Positions 8,099 to 16,799 of a stretch of 22,205 nt of DNA are shown in pieces (the first letter of the stretch is position 1; the number at the start of each line of letters is the position of its first letter). The notes beneath the pieces are model-generated. The model searched no databases. It saw nothing but the letters and a program-made list of their open reading frames with translations, and was not told the DNA's origin. The stretch comes from Bacteroidales bacterium. Its GTDB lineage: Bacteria > Bacteroidota > Bacteroidia > Bacteroidales > UBA932. The stretch covers positions 1-22,205 of the forward strand of contig JAGAAD010000027.1 in NCBI GenBank assembly GCA_017615445.1. Reading direction: 5' to 3'. The position numbers were made by a program, and so were the translations under genes.

Positions 8099-9141
8099 TG
8101 AAAAAGAAACACTCCGGATTGTGGCGTATTCTCGGAATCGCCCTGCTCGCCGTGGCGTTCTTCGGAGCGCTTCAGGCGTGGGGATGGCTGCGCAATAACC
8201 GCCTTCCCGCGTTCTACGGCGACGCCGAAGTGTATGTGACCGCCAAGACCACCCCGGACGATGTGATTGAGCAGATAAAGTCTCAGACCGGAATCCGCTG
8301 GGAGCAGGCTCTCCGCGAAGTGTTCGAGCAGAAAGAAGTCGCAAAGTACATAACCCCCGGCCATTATAAGATTCAGGCGAAGCACTCCTGCGTCTATGTG
8401 GCCCGTATGCTGAACAACAGCTGGCAGTCGCCTATCAGACTCACGATAGGCGGAGGCCTCAGGCTGAAAAGCGAGATCGCAGCCTCAATAGGCCGCCAGA
8501 TGAGAGTGGATTCAGCCGAAGTGGCTCAGGCGCTCAGCGACGAAGTCTTCCTGAGGAAGTTCGGCTTCAACCCCACCAATGTCTGTTCGATGATACTCCC
8601 GGACACTTATGAAATCTACTGGGACGCCACCATCACGGACATCTTCACCCTCTTCAAGAAAGAATACGACAAGTTCTGGAACGAAGACAGGAAGGCGAAA
8701 GCGAAGGCGCTGAGGCTGACCCCCGCGCAGGTGAGCATCTTCGCCTCGATTGTGGCCTGCGAATCGAACTACGTCCCCGAGTACACCAAACTCGCCGGAG
8801 TGTATATCAACCGTTTCCGCAAGGGTATGAGGCTCCAGGCCTGCCCCACTGTGGCCTACTGCTTCGATTTCAAGCCCAGCAGAATACTCCAGAAACATCT
8901 GAGGGTGGATTCGCCCTACAACACCTACAAGCATCTCGGACTCCCTCCCGGACCCATTTGCTGCCCGAGTAAAGCCGCGATAGATGCTGTCCTCAATGCA
9001 GATGTCGCTTCTGGCTATCTCTACTTCTGCGCCAGCACTGCCTTCGACGGCACTAACGTCTTCTCGAAGACTTATTCCGAACATCAGAAAAAGGCTCGAG
9101 CCTATCAGCAGGCGCTCGATGCTCTCCAGATAAAGAAATAA
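8098..9141 (+). CDS. mltG: Endolytic transglycosylase MltG
   Basis: This 347-residue inner-membrane protein of the YceG family cuts nascent peptidoglycan strands inside the chain and so limits their length. A short basic N-terminus is followed by one membrane helix (about residues 9-31) and the periplasmic domain. The catalytic glutamate is Glu222 in SIVACESNY. Family motifs LQACPTV, SPYNTYKHLGLPPGPI and FSKTYSEHQKKA are present. Eight cysteines occur, several at positions usually held by other residues: Cys249 replaces the Asp of the LQxDPTV motif, and Cys288-Cys289 follow GPI. It overlaps the preceding glucosaminidase gene and the following relA gene by one base each (TAATG), indicating a translationally coupled unit. 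Confidence 0.93.
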   Translation: MKKKHSGLWRILGIALLAVAFFGALQAWGWLRNNRLPAFYGDAEVYVTAKTTPDDVIEQIKSQTGIRWEQALREVFEQKEVAKYITPGHYKIQAKHSCVYVARMLNNSWQSPIRLTIGGGLRLKSEIAASIGRQMRVDSAEVAQALSDEVFLRKFGFNPTNVCSMILPDTYEIYWDATITDIFTLFKKEYDKFWNEDRKAKAKALRLTPAQVSIFASIVACESNYVPEYTKLAGVYINRFRKGMRLQACPTVAYCFDFKPSRILQKHLRVDSPYNTYKHLGLPPGPICCPSKAAIDAVLNADVASGYLYFCASTAFDGTNVFSKTYSEHQKKARAYQQALDALQIKK

Positions 9142-11228
9142 TGGAAGATCTTGTCACAAGAGCGCGTGAGGTCGCTCTGCAGACCCTCAGCGGTGAGGTG
9201 CGCCACAACGGCGAACCGTTCATCCTGCACCCGGACGGAGTCGCGGCGATAGTCCGCGATGAGATCGGTCTGCCGGAGGAATGCATCGCCGCCGTGTATC
9301 TCCACGAAGCCACACGCACGCATCCGGAGGTGGACCTGTCCGCTTTCCCGCAGGACGTCCTGACTCTAGTGGACGGCCTGAACAAGATCAGCACCATCAA
9401 GCCCAAGGACACGCGCCTTGAGGCTGAGAACTATAAAAAGCTGATAGTGCAGTACAGTGCGGATCCCAGGGTGACCGTCATCAAGATTGCGGACCGTCTG
9501 GAGGTGATGCGCAATCTCAGCATCTTCCCGAAGAGTTCGCGCGAGCAGAAGCAGCTCGAGACCCTGATGCTCTACATCCCGCTGGCGCATCAGCTCGGAC
9601 TGTACAACATCAAGAGCGAGCTAGAGGACATCTACTTCAAGTTCTCCGAGCCTGAGCAATACAGGGCAATCAAGAATAAGCTTGCCGCCACCGCTCCCCA
9701 GCGCGAGCGCCTGATGAAGGAATTCATCGAGCCGCTGAAGGAGAAGATAGACAAGGCCGGCATCAAGTACAAGCTGAAGATCAGGACCAAGACGGCCTAC
9801 AGCATCTTCCGCAAGATGCAGGTGCAGAAGGTGCCCTTCGAGGGAGTGTTCGACGTGTTCGCCATCCGCTTCATAATAGACTGCGAGCCGGACAGAAAGC
9901 TCGAGCAGGATCTCTGCTGGAAGGTCTATTCATACGTGACGGAGGAGTACGAGCCGGACACCAAGCGCCTGCGCGACTGGCTCACCAACCCGAAGCCCAA
10001 CGGCTACGAGTCGCTGCACATCACGGTCAAGAACTCCAAAGGCCACTATATCGAGGTGCAGATCCGCACCACCAGGATGGACGAGACAGCAGAGAGCGGC
10101 CTCGCCTCGCACTGGTCCTACAAAGGCATCAAAGGCGAGCAGACTCTGGACAAATGGCTGACTTCGGTCCGCTATGCCCTCGAGCACCCGACCGAAGCCA
10201 AGCCTGAAGACAGGCCCATGGCCCCGTCGGACGAGATTTTCGTGTTCACGCCCACGGGCGAGCTGCGTATCCTGAAGGCCGGCAGCACGGTGCTGGACTT
10301 CGCCTTCAACATCCACAGCAACGTGGGCTGCCGCTGCACCGGCGCCCGCATCGGCGGGAAGGCCGTCTCGATCCGCGAGAAGCTCAAGACCGGCGATGTG
10401 GTGGAGGTGCTGACCTCGAAGAACCAGAAGCCCTCGTCCGACTGGCTGAACTGGGTGGTCACCTCGAAGGCGCGCACTAAGATCCGCCAGCAGCTGGACG
10501 AAGCCCTGCGCAAGCAGGCGGCGGACGGGCGCGAACTCACTGAAAGACGCCTGAAGAACTGGAAGCTGGAGTTCACCGTGGAGCAGCAGAACGATTTCTG
10601 CAAGAAGCACGGCTACGACGGCTTGATCGCAATGTACGCCGCAATCGCGGAAGGCCAGATAGACGTCAACGAAGTCAAGGAGTATATCCTCGAACAGCAG
10701 AATCCGGCGAAGTCTGAGGCCACGGCGGAAGAAGCGCCTGCCGCCAAACGCACCGCATTCACCGGTTCCGGCGACGACATTCTGGTCCTGAACGCGAAGG
10801 ACGTGAAGGGCCTGCAGTACAAGATGGCCCGCTGCTGCAACCCGGTCTTCGGCGACGACGTTTTCGGATTCGTAACCAGGGGCGAAGGTATCAAAATCCA
10901 CAGGATCTCATGCCCTAACGCCGCCCGTCTGCTTGAGCGCTATCCCTATCGTATCCAGAGAGTGGTCTGGCAGGAGACCCAGTCCACTGGCGAGTTCCTC
11001 GCCACCCTGTCCGTGACCGCGGAGCCGGATCGCACCGTGATGGGCTCCATAATGGACATCATCGCACAGTTCAGGGTGTCTTTGCGTTCGTTCGTGGTGA
11101 ACCAGAACGCAAGGACGGGCGATGATGAAATCGTGATTAAGCTGCTTGTACCTTCGAACTCTGAGCTGGACAAGGTCATCTCGCTTGTCGGGCGAGTGAA
11201 GCACGTCCTGCGGGTGCGCAGATCCTAA
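9141..11228 (+). CDS. relA: RelA/SpoT-family (p)ppGpp synthetase, hydrolase site degenerate
   Basis: This 695-residue long RSH protein makes the stringent-response alarmone. The pseudo-HD domain (about 20-150) keeps His30, His55 and Asp118, but the usual HDxxED reads HEATRT (55-60) and ADRLHNMR reads ADRLEVMR (117-124), so hydrolase activity is probably lost. The synthetase domain (about 205-325) is intact in appearance: RLRDW (276-280), GYESLH (288-293) and EVQIRT with Glu305. A TGS domain (about 363-425), a zinc-finger domain with Cys565, Cys566, His587 and Cys591, and a C-terminal ACT domain follow, as expected for ribosome-associated RSH proteins. The N-terminus is short, starting about 20 residues before the HNGEPFILHP motif, and its ATG overlaps the mltG stop. 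The last 4 bases overlap apt. Confidence 0.93.
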   Translation: MEDLVTRAREVALQTLSGEVRHNGEPFILHPDGVAAIVRDEIGLPEECIAAVYLHEATRTHPEVDLSAFPQDVLTLVDGLNKISTIKPKDTRLEAENYKKLIVQYSADPRVTVIKIADRLEVMRNLSIFPKSSREQKQLETLMLYIPLAHQLGLYNIKSELEDIYFKFSEPEQYRAIKNKLAATAPQRERLMKEFIEPLKEKIDKAGIKYKLKIRTKTAYSIFRKMQVQKVPFEGVFDVFAIRFIIDCEPDRKLEQDLCWKVYSYVTEEYEPDTKRLRDWLTNPKPNGYESLHITVKNSKGHYIEVQIRTTRMDETAESGLASHWSYKGIKGEQTLDKWLTSVRYALEHPTEAKPEDRPMAPSDEIFVFTPTGELRILKAGSTVLDFAFNIHSNVGCRCTGARIGGKAVSIREKLKTGDVVEVLTSKNQKPSSDWLNWVVTSKARTKIRQQLDEALRKQAADGRELTERRLKNWKLEFTVEQQNDFCKKHGYDGLIAMYAAIAEGQIDVNEVKEYILEQQNPAKSEATAEEAPAAKRTAFTGSGDDILVLNAKDVKGLQYKMARCCNPVFGDDVFGFVTRGEGIKIHRISCPNAARLLERYPYRIQRVVWQETQSTGEFLATLSVTAEPDRTVMGSIMDIIAQFRVSLRSFVVNQNARTGDDEIVIKLLVPSNSELDKVISLVGRVKHVLRVRRS

Positions 11229-11758
11229 GCTACATCTATCTTCAGAAGAGACTCGATCTCGAGGTCTTTGGGGAAGCTGGCCCTTCTGGGGCAGGCCGTC
11301 AGATCTATTATCGTGCTTGTGTAGATCTTCTTCGGGTTGAAGCGGCTGACCAGATGCACAGCGGCGGCGAGAGTTCCGCCTGTTGCAAGCAGATCGTCGT
11401 GGACAAGGACCACATCCTCCGGGGTGATGGCGCCGGTGTGGATCTCTATGCAGTCGAAGCCATACTCGAGATTGTACATTTCGCTGACCTTCTCGCCGGG
11501 GAGTTTACCCTTCTTGCGGGCCGGCACGAAGCCTGCGCCCAGCTTTTCGGCGAGGATGGCGCCGAGCACGAAGCCGCGCGCCTCAAGGCCTACTACTTTC
11601 GTGATTCCCTTGTCTTTGTAGATCTCCACAAAGCGTTTTGTGATTTCCTTCAGACATTCGGGGTTTGCAAAAAGGGTGGTGACGTCCTGAAAATGGATGC
11701 CTTTAATCGGGAAGTCCTCGATTACGCGGACATTCGCCAGAAGCTCAGCTGTAGTCAT
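11225..11758 (-). CDS. apt: Adenine phosphoribosyltransferase
   Basis: This 177-residue cytosolic purine-salvage enzyme converts adenine and PRPP to AMP and pyrophosphate. The N-terminal VRVIEDFPIKGIHFQDVTTL segment is typical of Apt, the catalytic loop region contains LEARGF (59-64), and the PRPP-binding loop is VLVHDDLLATGGT (117-129). Length is normal for the family. The frame extends 10 codons further upstream, but that extension consumes the promoter, so the ATG at 11758 is preferred. The -7 box of its promoter lies only 4 bases from the start codon. It diverges from uvrB across a 29-base gap and its stop codon is interleaved with that of relA. Confidence 0.94.
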   Translation of the reverse strand: MTTAELLANVRVIEDFPIKGIHFQDVTTLFANPECLKEITKRFVEIYKDKGITKVVGLEARGFVLGAILAEKLGAGFVPARKKGKLPGEKVSEMYNLEYGFDCIEIHTGAITPEDVVLVHDDLLATGGTLAAAVHLVSRFNPKKIYTSTIIDLTACPRRASFPKDLEIESLLKIDVA

Positions 11759-11762
11759 ATAA

Positions 11763-11783
11763 CAAAGATAATAATTATCTTTG
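11763..11783. promoter_or_regulatory. Overlapping divergent promoters of apt and uvrB in one palindrome
   Basis: A perfect palindrome with 10-base arms (CAAAGATAAT and ATTATCTTTG) around one central A fills most of the 29-base gap between apt and uvrB. Each arm reads TATCTTTG outward, a match to the Bacteroidetes -7 box TAnnTTTG: 11776-11783 faces uvrB and 11770-11763 faces apt. Both boxes end exactly 4 bases from their start codons, so transcription would start at or within the ATG. I see no good -33 TTTG at the right distance for either direction. Confidence 0.6.
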
Positions 11784-11787
11784 AACA

Positions 11788-13917
11788 ATGAAATTCAAAC
11801 TCGAGTCGGAATACAAACCTTCGGGCGACCAGCCGGAAGCGATTGCGCAACTGGTGGATGCGCTTCAGAAGGGCGTCAGCGATGTCACCCTGCTGGGCGT
11901 CACCGGCTCGGGCAAGACATTCACGATGGCGAACGTCATCGAGCAGCTCCAGCGCCCCGCGCTGATTCTGAGCCACAACAAGACTCTGGCAGCGCAGCTC
12001 TACGGCGAATTCAAATCGTTCTTCCCGACCAACGCGGTGGAGTATTTCGTCTCCTACTACGACTACTATCAGCCTGAGGCCTACCTCCCCACCACGGACA
12101 CCTACATAGAGAAGGATCTCAGCATCAACGACCAGATCGAAAAGCTGCGCCTCTCGGCGGCCTCGGCGCTGCTGAGCGGCCGGCGCGATGTGATAGTGAT
12201 CAGCTCCGTGAGCTGTCTCTACGGCATAGGCAATCCGGACGACTTCCACAATCAGACGGTGACCGTCCGCAGGGGCGAAACCCGCTCGCTGACCGGGCTG
12301 CTCTACAAGCTCGTGGACGCGCTCTATGTCCGCACGGAGGGCGAGTTCACCCGCGGCTCGTTCCGCACGAAAGGCGACACCGTGGACGTGTTCCTGAGCG
12401 GTGCGGACAACGCCGTCCGGATCGAGTTCTTCGGCGACGAGGTGGAGGCTCTCTCCGTGATCGACCCGCTCACGGGCGCGCATCTCGAGGACGTGGACGA
12501 GGTGAACATCTACCCCGCGAACAATTTCGTGACCACCAAAGAGCGGGCGGAGGCCGCGATCGGGCACATCCGCGACGATCTGTACGAGCAGATTCTGTGG
12601 TTCGAGCGTAACGACAGGATGCTCGAAGCCAAGCGCATCCAGCAGCGGGTGGAGAACGATATCGAGATGCTCAAAGAATTGGGCTACTGCCCCGGAATCG
12701 AGAACTACAGCCGCTATTTCGACGGCCGCCAGCCCGGTCAGCGCCCGTTCTGCCTGATAGACTATTTCCCGAAGGACTTCATCACCTTCGTGGACGAATC
12801 GCACGTCACTCTCCCGCAGGTGCACGCCATGTACGGCGGGGACCACAGCCGCAAGTCCGTGCTGATCGAATACGGCTTCCGCCTGCCCGCAGCGGCGGAC
12901 AACCGCCCGTTGACCTTCCCGGAGTTCGAGGAGATCACCGGCCAGAAGGTCTATGTCAGCGCCACTCCGGCCGACTACGAGCTCGAGAAGAGCGCGGGAC
13001 TGGTGGTGGAGCAGGTGGTGCGGCCGACCGGTCTGCTGGATCCGCCGGTGGAGGTCCGGCCCACCGAAAACCAGGTCGACGACCTGGTGGAGGAAGTCCG
13101 CAAGCGGGCCGAGCGCGACGAACGCACGCTGGTGACCACGCTCACCAAGCGCATGGCCGAGGAACTGGACGACTACATGCGCCGGATCGGCATCCGCTGC
13201 CGCTACATCCATTCGGATGTGGACACGGCCGAGCGTGTGGAGATAATCGAAGACTTCAAGAACGGGCTGTTCGACGTGCTCGTGGGCGTGAACCTTCTGC
13301 GCGAGGGGCTGGACATCCCGGCCGTGTCGCTCGTGGCGATCCTGGACGCGGACAAAGAGGGCTTTTTGCGCACCGCTCGTTCACTCACCCAGACCGCCGG
13401 CCGCGCCGCCAGAAACGTCAACGGCCTCGTGATAATGTACGCGGACAAGATCACGCCGTCCATGGAGGACACCATACGCGAGACCAACCGCCGCCGCACG
13501 AAGCAGATCGAATACAACAAGCTGCACCACATCACCCCCGAGCAGATCGAGACCAAGCACAATGTCCTGGCGTCCGAGCTCAGCGGCCGGGTCAGCGCCG
13601 CGAACTCCTACGACGACCCGCGCTACATCCCCAACCCGTCCGACCTGGGCAAGGGCAACATCAAGGTGGGCCTGGGGCACGATTCACTGCGCGCAGACGG
13701 CGCCGCCTTCGCGGACGGCCATGTCCGCGCGGATCTCGCCGCAGTGCTTCAGGATCCCGTCATCCGCTCCATGTCCCGCGAGCAGATAGAAAAGCTGATC
13801 GAGACGGACCGCGAGAAGATGCACAAAGCCGCCGCGGATCTCGATTTCACCGCAGCAGCGCGCTATCGCGACGAGATGTGGGCCTTACAGAAGTACCTCT
13901 CGGTCTGGGAGGACTAG
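11788..13917 (+). CDS. uvrB: UvrABC excinuclease subunit B
   Basis: This 709-residue DNA-damage-verification helicase is loaded by UvrA and acts with UvrC in nucleotide excision repair. Walker A is GVTGSGKT (37-44). The beta-hairpin region starting [12 protein letters not shown] is followed by motif II in [11 protein letters not shown]. Helicase motif VI is QTAGRAARN, and a C-terminal UVR domain ([19 protein letters not shown] onward) binds UvrC. The protein is somewhat longer than typical because of an extra Gly/Asp/Ala-rich stretch between the helicase core and the UVR domain (about residues 610-660). Its promoter is shared with apt in back-to-back orientation, and no separate 5' leader is visible. 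The stop codon lies inside a CTAG shared with rnz. Confidence 0.97.
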   Translation: MKFKLESEYKPSGDQPEAIAQLVDALQKGVSDVTLLGVTGSGKTFTMANVIEQLQRPALILSHNKTLAAQLYGEFKSFFPTNAVEYFVSYYDYYQPEAYLPTTDTYIEKDLSINDQIEKLRLSAASALLSGRRDVIVISSVSCLYGIGNPDDFHNQTVTVRRGETRSLTGLLYKLVDALYVRTEGEFTRGSFRTKGDTVDVFLSGADNAVRIEFFGDEVEALSVIDPLTGAHLEDVDEVNIYPANNFVTTKERAEAAIGHIRDDLYEQILWFERNDRMLEAKRIQQRVENDIEMLKELGYCPGIENYSRYFDGRQPGQRPFCLIDYFPKDFITFVDESHVTLPQVHAMYGGDHSRKSVLIEYGFRLPAAADNRPLTFPEFEEITGQKVYVSATPADYELEKSAGLVVEQVVRPTGLLDPPVEVRPTENQVDDLVEEVRKRAERDERTLVTTLTKRMAEELDDYMRRIGIRCRYIHSDVDTAERVEIIEDFKNGLFDVLVGVNLLREGLDIPAVSLVAILDADKEGFLRTARSLTQTAGRAARNVNGLVIMYADKITPSMEDTIRETNRRRTKQIEYNKLHHITPEQIETKHNVLASELSGRVSAANSYDDPRYIPNPSDLGKGNIKVGLGHDSLRADGAAFADGHVRADLAAVLQDPVIRSMSREQIEKLIETDREKMHKAAADLDFTAAARYRDEMWALQKYLSVWED

Positions 13918-14708
13918 ATTTCGAAAACGTCTCCGTCTGAGACCGCGGTAACAGCCGGGAAGATCGCGGCGGCCTCGCGGGCGAACAGCTCGCGGTCACG
14001 CACACGGGACGTGTAGTGACCGATCAGGAGTCGCCCCGCCCCCGCCGCCGCGGCGCAGCGTGCTGCGTCCTCCGTGGTGCTGTGGAAACGCGGGCCCGCC
14101 TTCGCGGCGAAGTCCATCGGGTAGGTGGTTTCGTGGTAGAGAACGTCCACCCCGCGGACATAGTCCTGCAGTTCGGCGAAAGGCTTCGTGTCCGAGCAGT
14201 AGGCATACGAGCGCGCAGGATGCTTTTCAGCCATGCGGGCGGTGATGAGCTCGTCAAAACGGTAGCCGTAGCACTCGATCTTGTGCTGCAGAGGGAAAGC
14301 GGAAACACGGCAGTGCTTGGAGGAATAGACCTCTTCCAGGCCTTTGACCGACACCGGATGGAAAGCGATTTCGAAATTGGTGCCTTCTCCCCAGAACGAC
14401 TGATAGAATTTCAGGATCGGCCCCAGACTTTCCGGGCCGAAGATGTGCAGCACTTCCGTACGGTTGTACATAGCCATAGTCGAGAGCACACCGAACAGAC
14501 CGAAGATGTGGTCGCCGTGGATGTGAGAGATGAAGATGGCTTCTACTTTGAGGAAGGAAAGATGCATCTGGCGCATCCTCTGCTGCGCGCCTTCCCCGCA
14601 GTCAATCAAAAACAAGCGCCCTTGCACGGTTAGTGCCTGGGCGCTTGGGTTCATTTCAGAGATGGGCATGGCCGAAGCCGCACCCAGTATCTGGAGCGAG
14701 AAGTTCAT
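13914..14708 (-). CDS. rnz: Ribonuclease Z (tRNA 3'-endonuclease)
   Basis: This 264-residue metallo-beta-lactamase-fold enzyme removes the 3' trailer of precursor tRNAs. The zinc-binding motif SHIHGDH gives His62, His64, Asp66 and His67; further metal ligands are likely in the [21 protein letters not shown] and LLIGHYTSR segments. The N-terminal LGAASAMP replaces the common LGTxSAxP. The ExxHTTxxDA-like region here reads ETTYPMDF and [13 protein letters not shown]. It is shorter than many bacterial RNase Z proteins (about 300 residues). Its ATG shares one base with the rpsA stop (TAATG on the reverse strand), so it is the downstream gene of an rpsA-rnz unit. Its stop codon is interleaved with that of uvrB. 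Confidence 0.93.
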   Translation of the reverse strand: MNFSLQILGAASAMPISEMNPSAQALTVQGRLFLIDCGEGAQQRMRQMHLSFLKVEAIFISHIHGDHIFGLFGVLSTMAMYNRTEVLHIFGPESLGPILKFYQSFWGEGTNFEIAFHPVSVKGLEEVYSSKHCRVSAFPLQHKIECYGYRFDELITARMAEKHPARSYAYCSDTKPFAELQDYVRGVDVLYHETTYPMDFAAKAGPRFHSTTEDAARCAAAAGAGRLLIGHYTSRVRDRELFAREAAAIFPAVTAVSDGDVFEI

Positions 14709-16693
14709 TACTCGCCCTTTTCGAGCTTGGACTTGAGGGCTGCGAGAGCGTCTATGTCGCCGAGAGTGGTCTTCTCAACGTTTGCATTGACGTTCTTGAC
14801 TGCCTTCTTGGTCGCGGCGGCCTCGGAAGCAACTGCCTTCTCCTTCGCCTCCTGATAGGTGCGGAGGTGAGAGACAAGAACGCTCTTCGTGCTGCGGCGG
14901 AGTTCGATCACCTTGAACGGGAGGGTCTCGCCGACCACTGCGGTCTTGCCGTCTTCCTTGACGAGGTCGCGGTTGAACGCGAAGCCTTCGGTCTCGGAAT
15001 CGAGGGTGATGGTTGCACCCTTGTCCGTGGTGCTGGCAACAGTGCCTTCCACAACCTTACCCACAGGATACTTCGCCTCGATGGCGTCCCAAGGGTTAGG
15101 GGTGAGCTGCTTGTGGCCAAGGCTGAGCTTGTGGCTGGCCTCGTCGCACTCGAGGATCACGACATCGATTTCGTCGCCGGGGTTGACCAGCTCTGAAGGA
15201 TGCTTGATCTTGTTCCAGCTGAGATCGCTGATGTGGATGAGTCCTTCCACGCTGTCCTCAAGCTGTGCGAAAACGCCGAAGCTTGTGATGTTGCGGACAA
15301 CTGCTTTGTGCTGGCTTCCCACAGGATACTTCTCCTTGATGTTGTCCCAAGGGTTGGAAGTAAGCTGCTTCATGCCGAGAGACATCTTGCGGGCCTCGCG
15401 ATCGAGAGTGAGGATCTGAGCCTCAACCTCGTCACCGACCTTCAGGAAGTCCTGAGCTGAGTGAAGACGGGTGCTCCAGGACATCTCGGAGACATGCACC
15501 AGACCTTCCACGCCGGGCTCGATCTCGATGAATGCGCCGTAGTCCGCGATGAGGATGACCTTACCGGTGACTTTGTCGCCAACCTTGAGGTTAGGATCGA
15601 GGTTGTCCCACGGGTGAGGAGTGAGCTGCTTGAGACCAAGAGCAATCCTCTTCTGCTGATCGTTGAAGTCCAGAACGACCACCTTGATCTTCTCTCCGAG
15701 AGAGACGACCTTCTCCGGGTGGTTGATACGGCCCCAGGAGAGATCGGTGATGTGGATGAGACCGTCCACTCCGCCGAGATCCACGAACACACCGTAGTTG
15801 GTGATGTTCTTGACCTCGCCTTCGAGGATCTGACCCTTCTCCAGCTTGCCGATGAGTTCTGCCCTCTTCGCCTCCTGCTCAGCCTCGAGCAGTGCTTTGT
15901 GGGACACAACGACGTTGTGGAACTCCTGGTTGATCTTGACGATCTTGAAGTCTATCGTCTGACCGACATACTGATCGTAATCATGGATAGGCTTGATATC
16001 GATGTGGCTGCCGGGAAGGAATGCCTCGATACCGAAAACGTCTACGATCATACCGCCTTTCGTGCGGGTCTTCACATAGCCCTTGACGATCTCGTCCTTC
16101 TCGAAAGCCTCGCTGACGCGGTCCCAGGACTTGAGAGCGCGGGCTTTCTTGTGAGAAAGCACGAGCTGGCCCTTCTTGTCCTCGGCCGACTCCACGAATA
16201 CTTCTACCTTGTCACCGACCTTGAGATCAGGGTTGTAGCGGAAATCCGCTGCGGAGATGACACCCTCGCTCTTACCGCCGATGCTGACGATAACTTCGCG
16301 CTTGTTGATCTCGGTGACTTCACCTTCGACTACTTCATTCTCAACGACCTTGTTGAGTGTGGCATTGTAAGCGTCCTCGACAGCGGTCTTATCCTCTGTC
16401 GCATAGACTCCGCCCTGCTCGAAAGCTTCCCAATCGAAATCCTTCGGATCGATGGATGCGTTCAGACGCGCGGGTTTAACTTCTTCTGCCTTTGCAACCT
16501 TCTTTGCCTTCGGGGCTTTCTTCTCCTCTGCGGGAGCCTCCTCCACTGCGGGAGCGGCCTCTACGGGTGCTTCTTCGACTGCGGGAGCTTCCTCCACTGC
16601 TGCTGCCTCCACTACGGGAGCCTCGACTGCGGGGGTCTCTTCCTTCTTGACAGCCTTCTTACGGGTTGCGGGTTTCTTTGTTGTTTCTGCCAT
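14708..16693 (-). CDS. rpsA: 30S ribosomal protein S1
   Basis: This 661-residue mRNA-binding ribosomal protein helps recruit transcripts to the 30S subunit. Six S1 (OB-fold) repeats are visible at about residues 119-181, 201-265, 287-354, 371-442, 458-528 and 545-609. Repeats 3-5 each end with a QLTxxPWD linker. The N-terminal 75 residues form a low-complexity tail: Lys-rich ends (TTKKPATRKKAVKK and EEKKAPKAKKVAKAE) flank imperfect VEEAP repeats. The C-terminal 50 residues are Ala/Lys-rich. S1 is especially relevant in Bacteroidetes, where initiation rarely uses Shine-Dalgarno pairing. The gene probably starts from its own promoter, with a structured leader of about 80 bases, and is coupled to rnz. 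Confidence 0.96.
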   Translation of the reverse strand: MAETTKKPATRKKAVKKEETPAVEAPVVEAAAVEEAPAVEEAPVEAAPAVEEAPAEEKKAPKAKKVAKAEEVKPARLNASIDPKDFDWEAFEQGGVYATEDKTAVEDAYNATLNKVVENEVVEGEVTEINKREVIVSIGGKSEGVISAADFRYNPDLKVGDKVEVFVESAEDKKGQLVLSHKKARALKSWDRVSEAFEKDEIVKGYVKTRTKGGMIVDVFGIEAFLPGSHIDIKPIHDYDQYVGQTIDFKIVKINQEFHNVVVSHKALLEAEQEAKRAELIGKLEKGQILEGEVKNITNYGVFVDLGGVDGLIHITDLSWGRINHPEKVVSLGEKIKVVVLDFNDQQKRIALGLKQLTPHPWDNLDPNLKVGDKVTGKVILIADYGAFIEIEPGVEGLVHVSEMSWSTRLHSAQDFLKVGDEVEAQILTLDREARKMSLGMKQLTSNPWDNIKEKYPVGSQHKAVVRNITSFGVFAQLEDSVEGLIHISDLSWNKIKHPSELVNPGDEIDVVILECDEASHKLSLGHKQLTPNPWDAIEAKYPVGKVVEGTVASTTDKGATITLDSETEGFAFNRDLVKEDGKTAVVGETLPFKVIELRRSTKSVLVSHLRTYQEAKEKAVASEAAATKKAVKNVNANVEKTTLGDIDALAALKSKLEKGE

Positions 16694-16735
16694 AATTGTG
16701 GCAATTGATAATTAAAGGGTTAAACTTAAACACAG

Positions 16736-16776
16736 GCTTTTCGCGGGTCCGCGCACTCGCGTACGACGCGAAAAGC
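16736..16776 (-). promoter_or_regulatory. Strong stem-loop in the probable rpsA leader
   Basis: Arms GCTTTTCGCG (16736-16745) and CGCGAAAAGC (16767-16776) pair perfectly over 10 bases, and inside them CGCG-CACT-CGCG can form a second 4-base stem. Read on the reverse strand, the structure would occupy the very 5' end of the rpsA mRNA if transcription starts just after the -7 box at 16780-16787. It is about 40 bases from the rpsA start codon. No T-run follows on either strand, so it is not an obvious terminator. A role in S1 autoregulation or RNA stability is possible but unproven. Confidence 0.5.
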
Positions 16777-16779
16777 GGG

Positions 16780-16787
16780 CAAAAGTA
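16780..16787 (-). promoter_or_regulatory. -7 promoter box for rpsA
   Basis: On the reverse strand this reads TACTTTTG, a match to TAnnTTTG. Exactly 20 bases upstream lies GTTG (16808-16811 on the reverse strand), a one-mismatch form of the -33 TTTG. Transcription would begin near 16773-16776, giving rpsA a leader of about 80 bases that opens with the stem-loop. Confidence 0.5.
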
Positions 16788-16799
16788 GCAAATAAATCT

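Noticed and set aside
11755..13212. A 485-codon reverse-strand frame opposite uvrB.
   Set aside because: It is antisense to the conserved UvrB motifs and has no recognisable domain.
15060..15660. Recurring DNA segments around the QLTxxPWD coding stretches, as possible direct repeats.
   Set aside because: They are explained by the homologous S1 domains and their linkers within rpsA.
15461..16708. A 415-codon forward frame opposite rpsA.
   Set aside because: It is the complement of the S1 repeats and tail. Its Leu/Asp/Cys-rich product is an artefact of that repetition.
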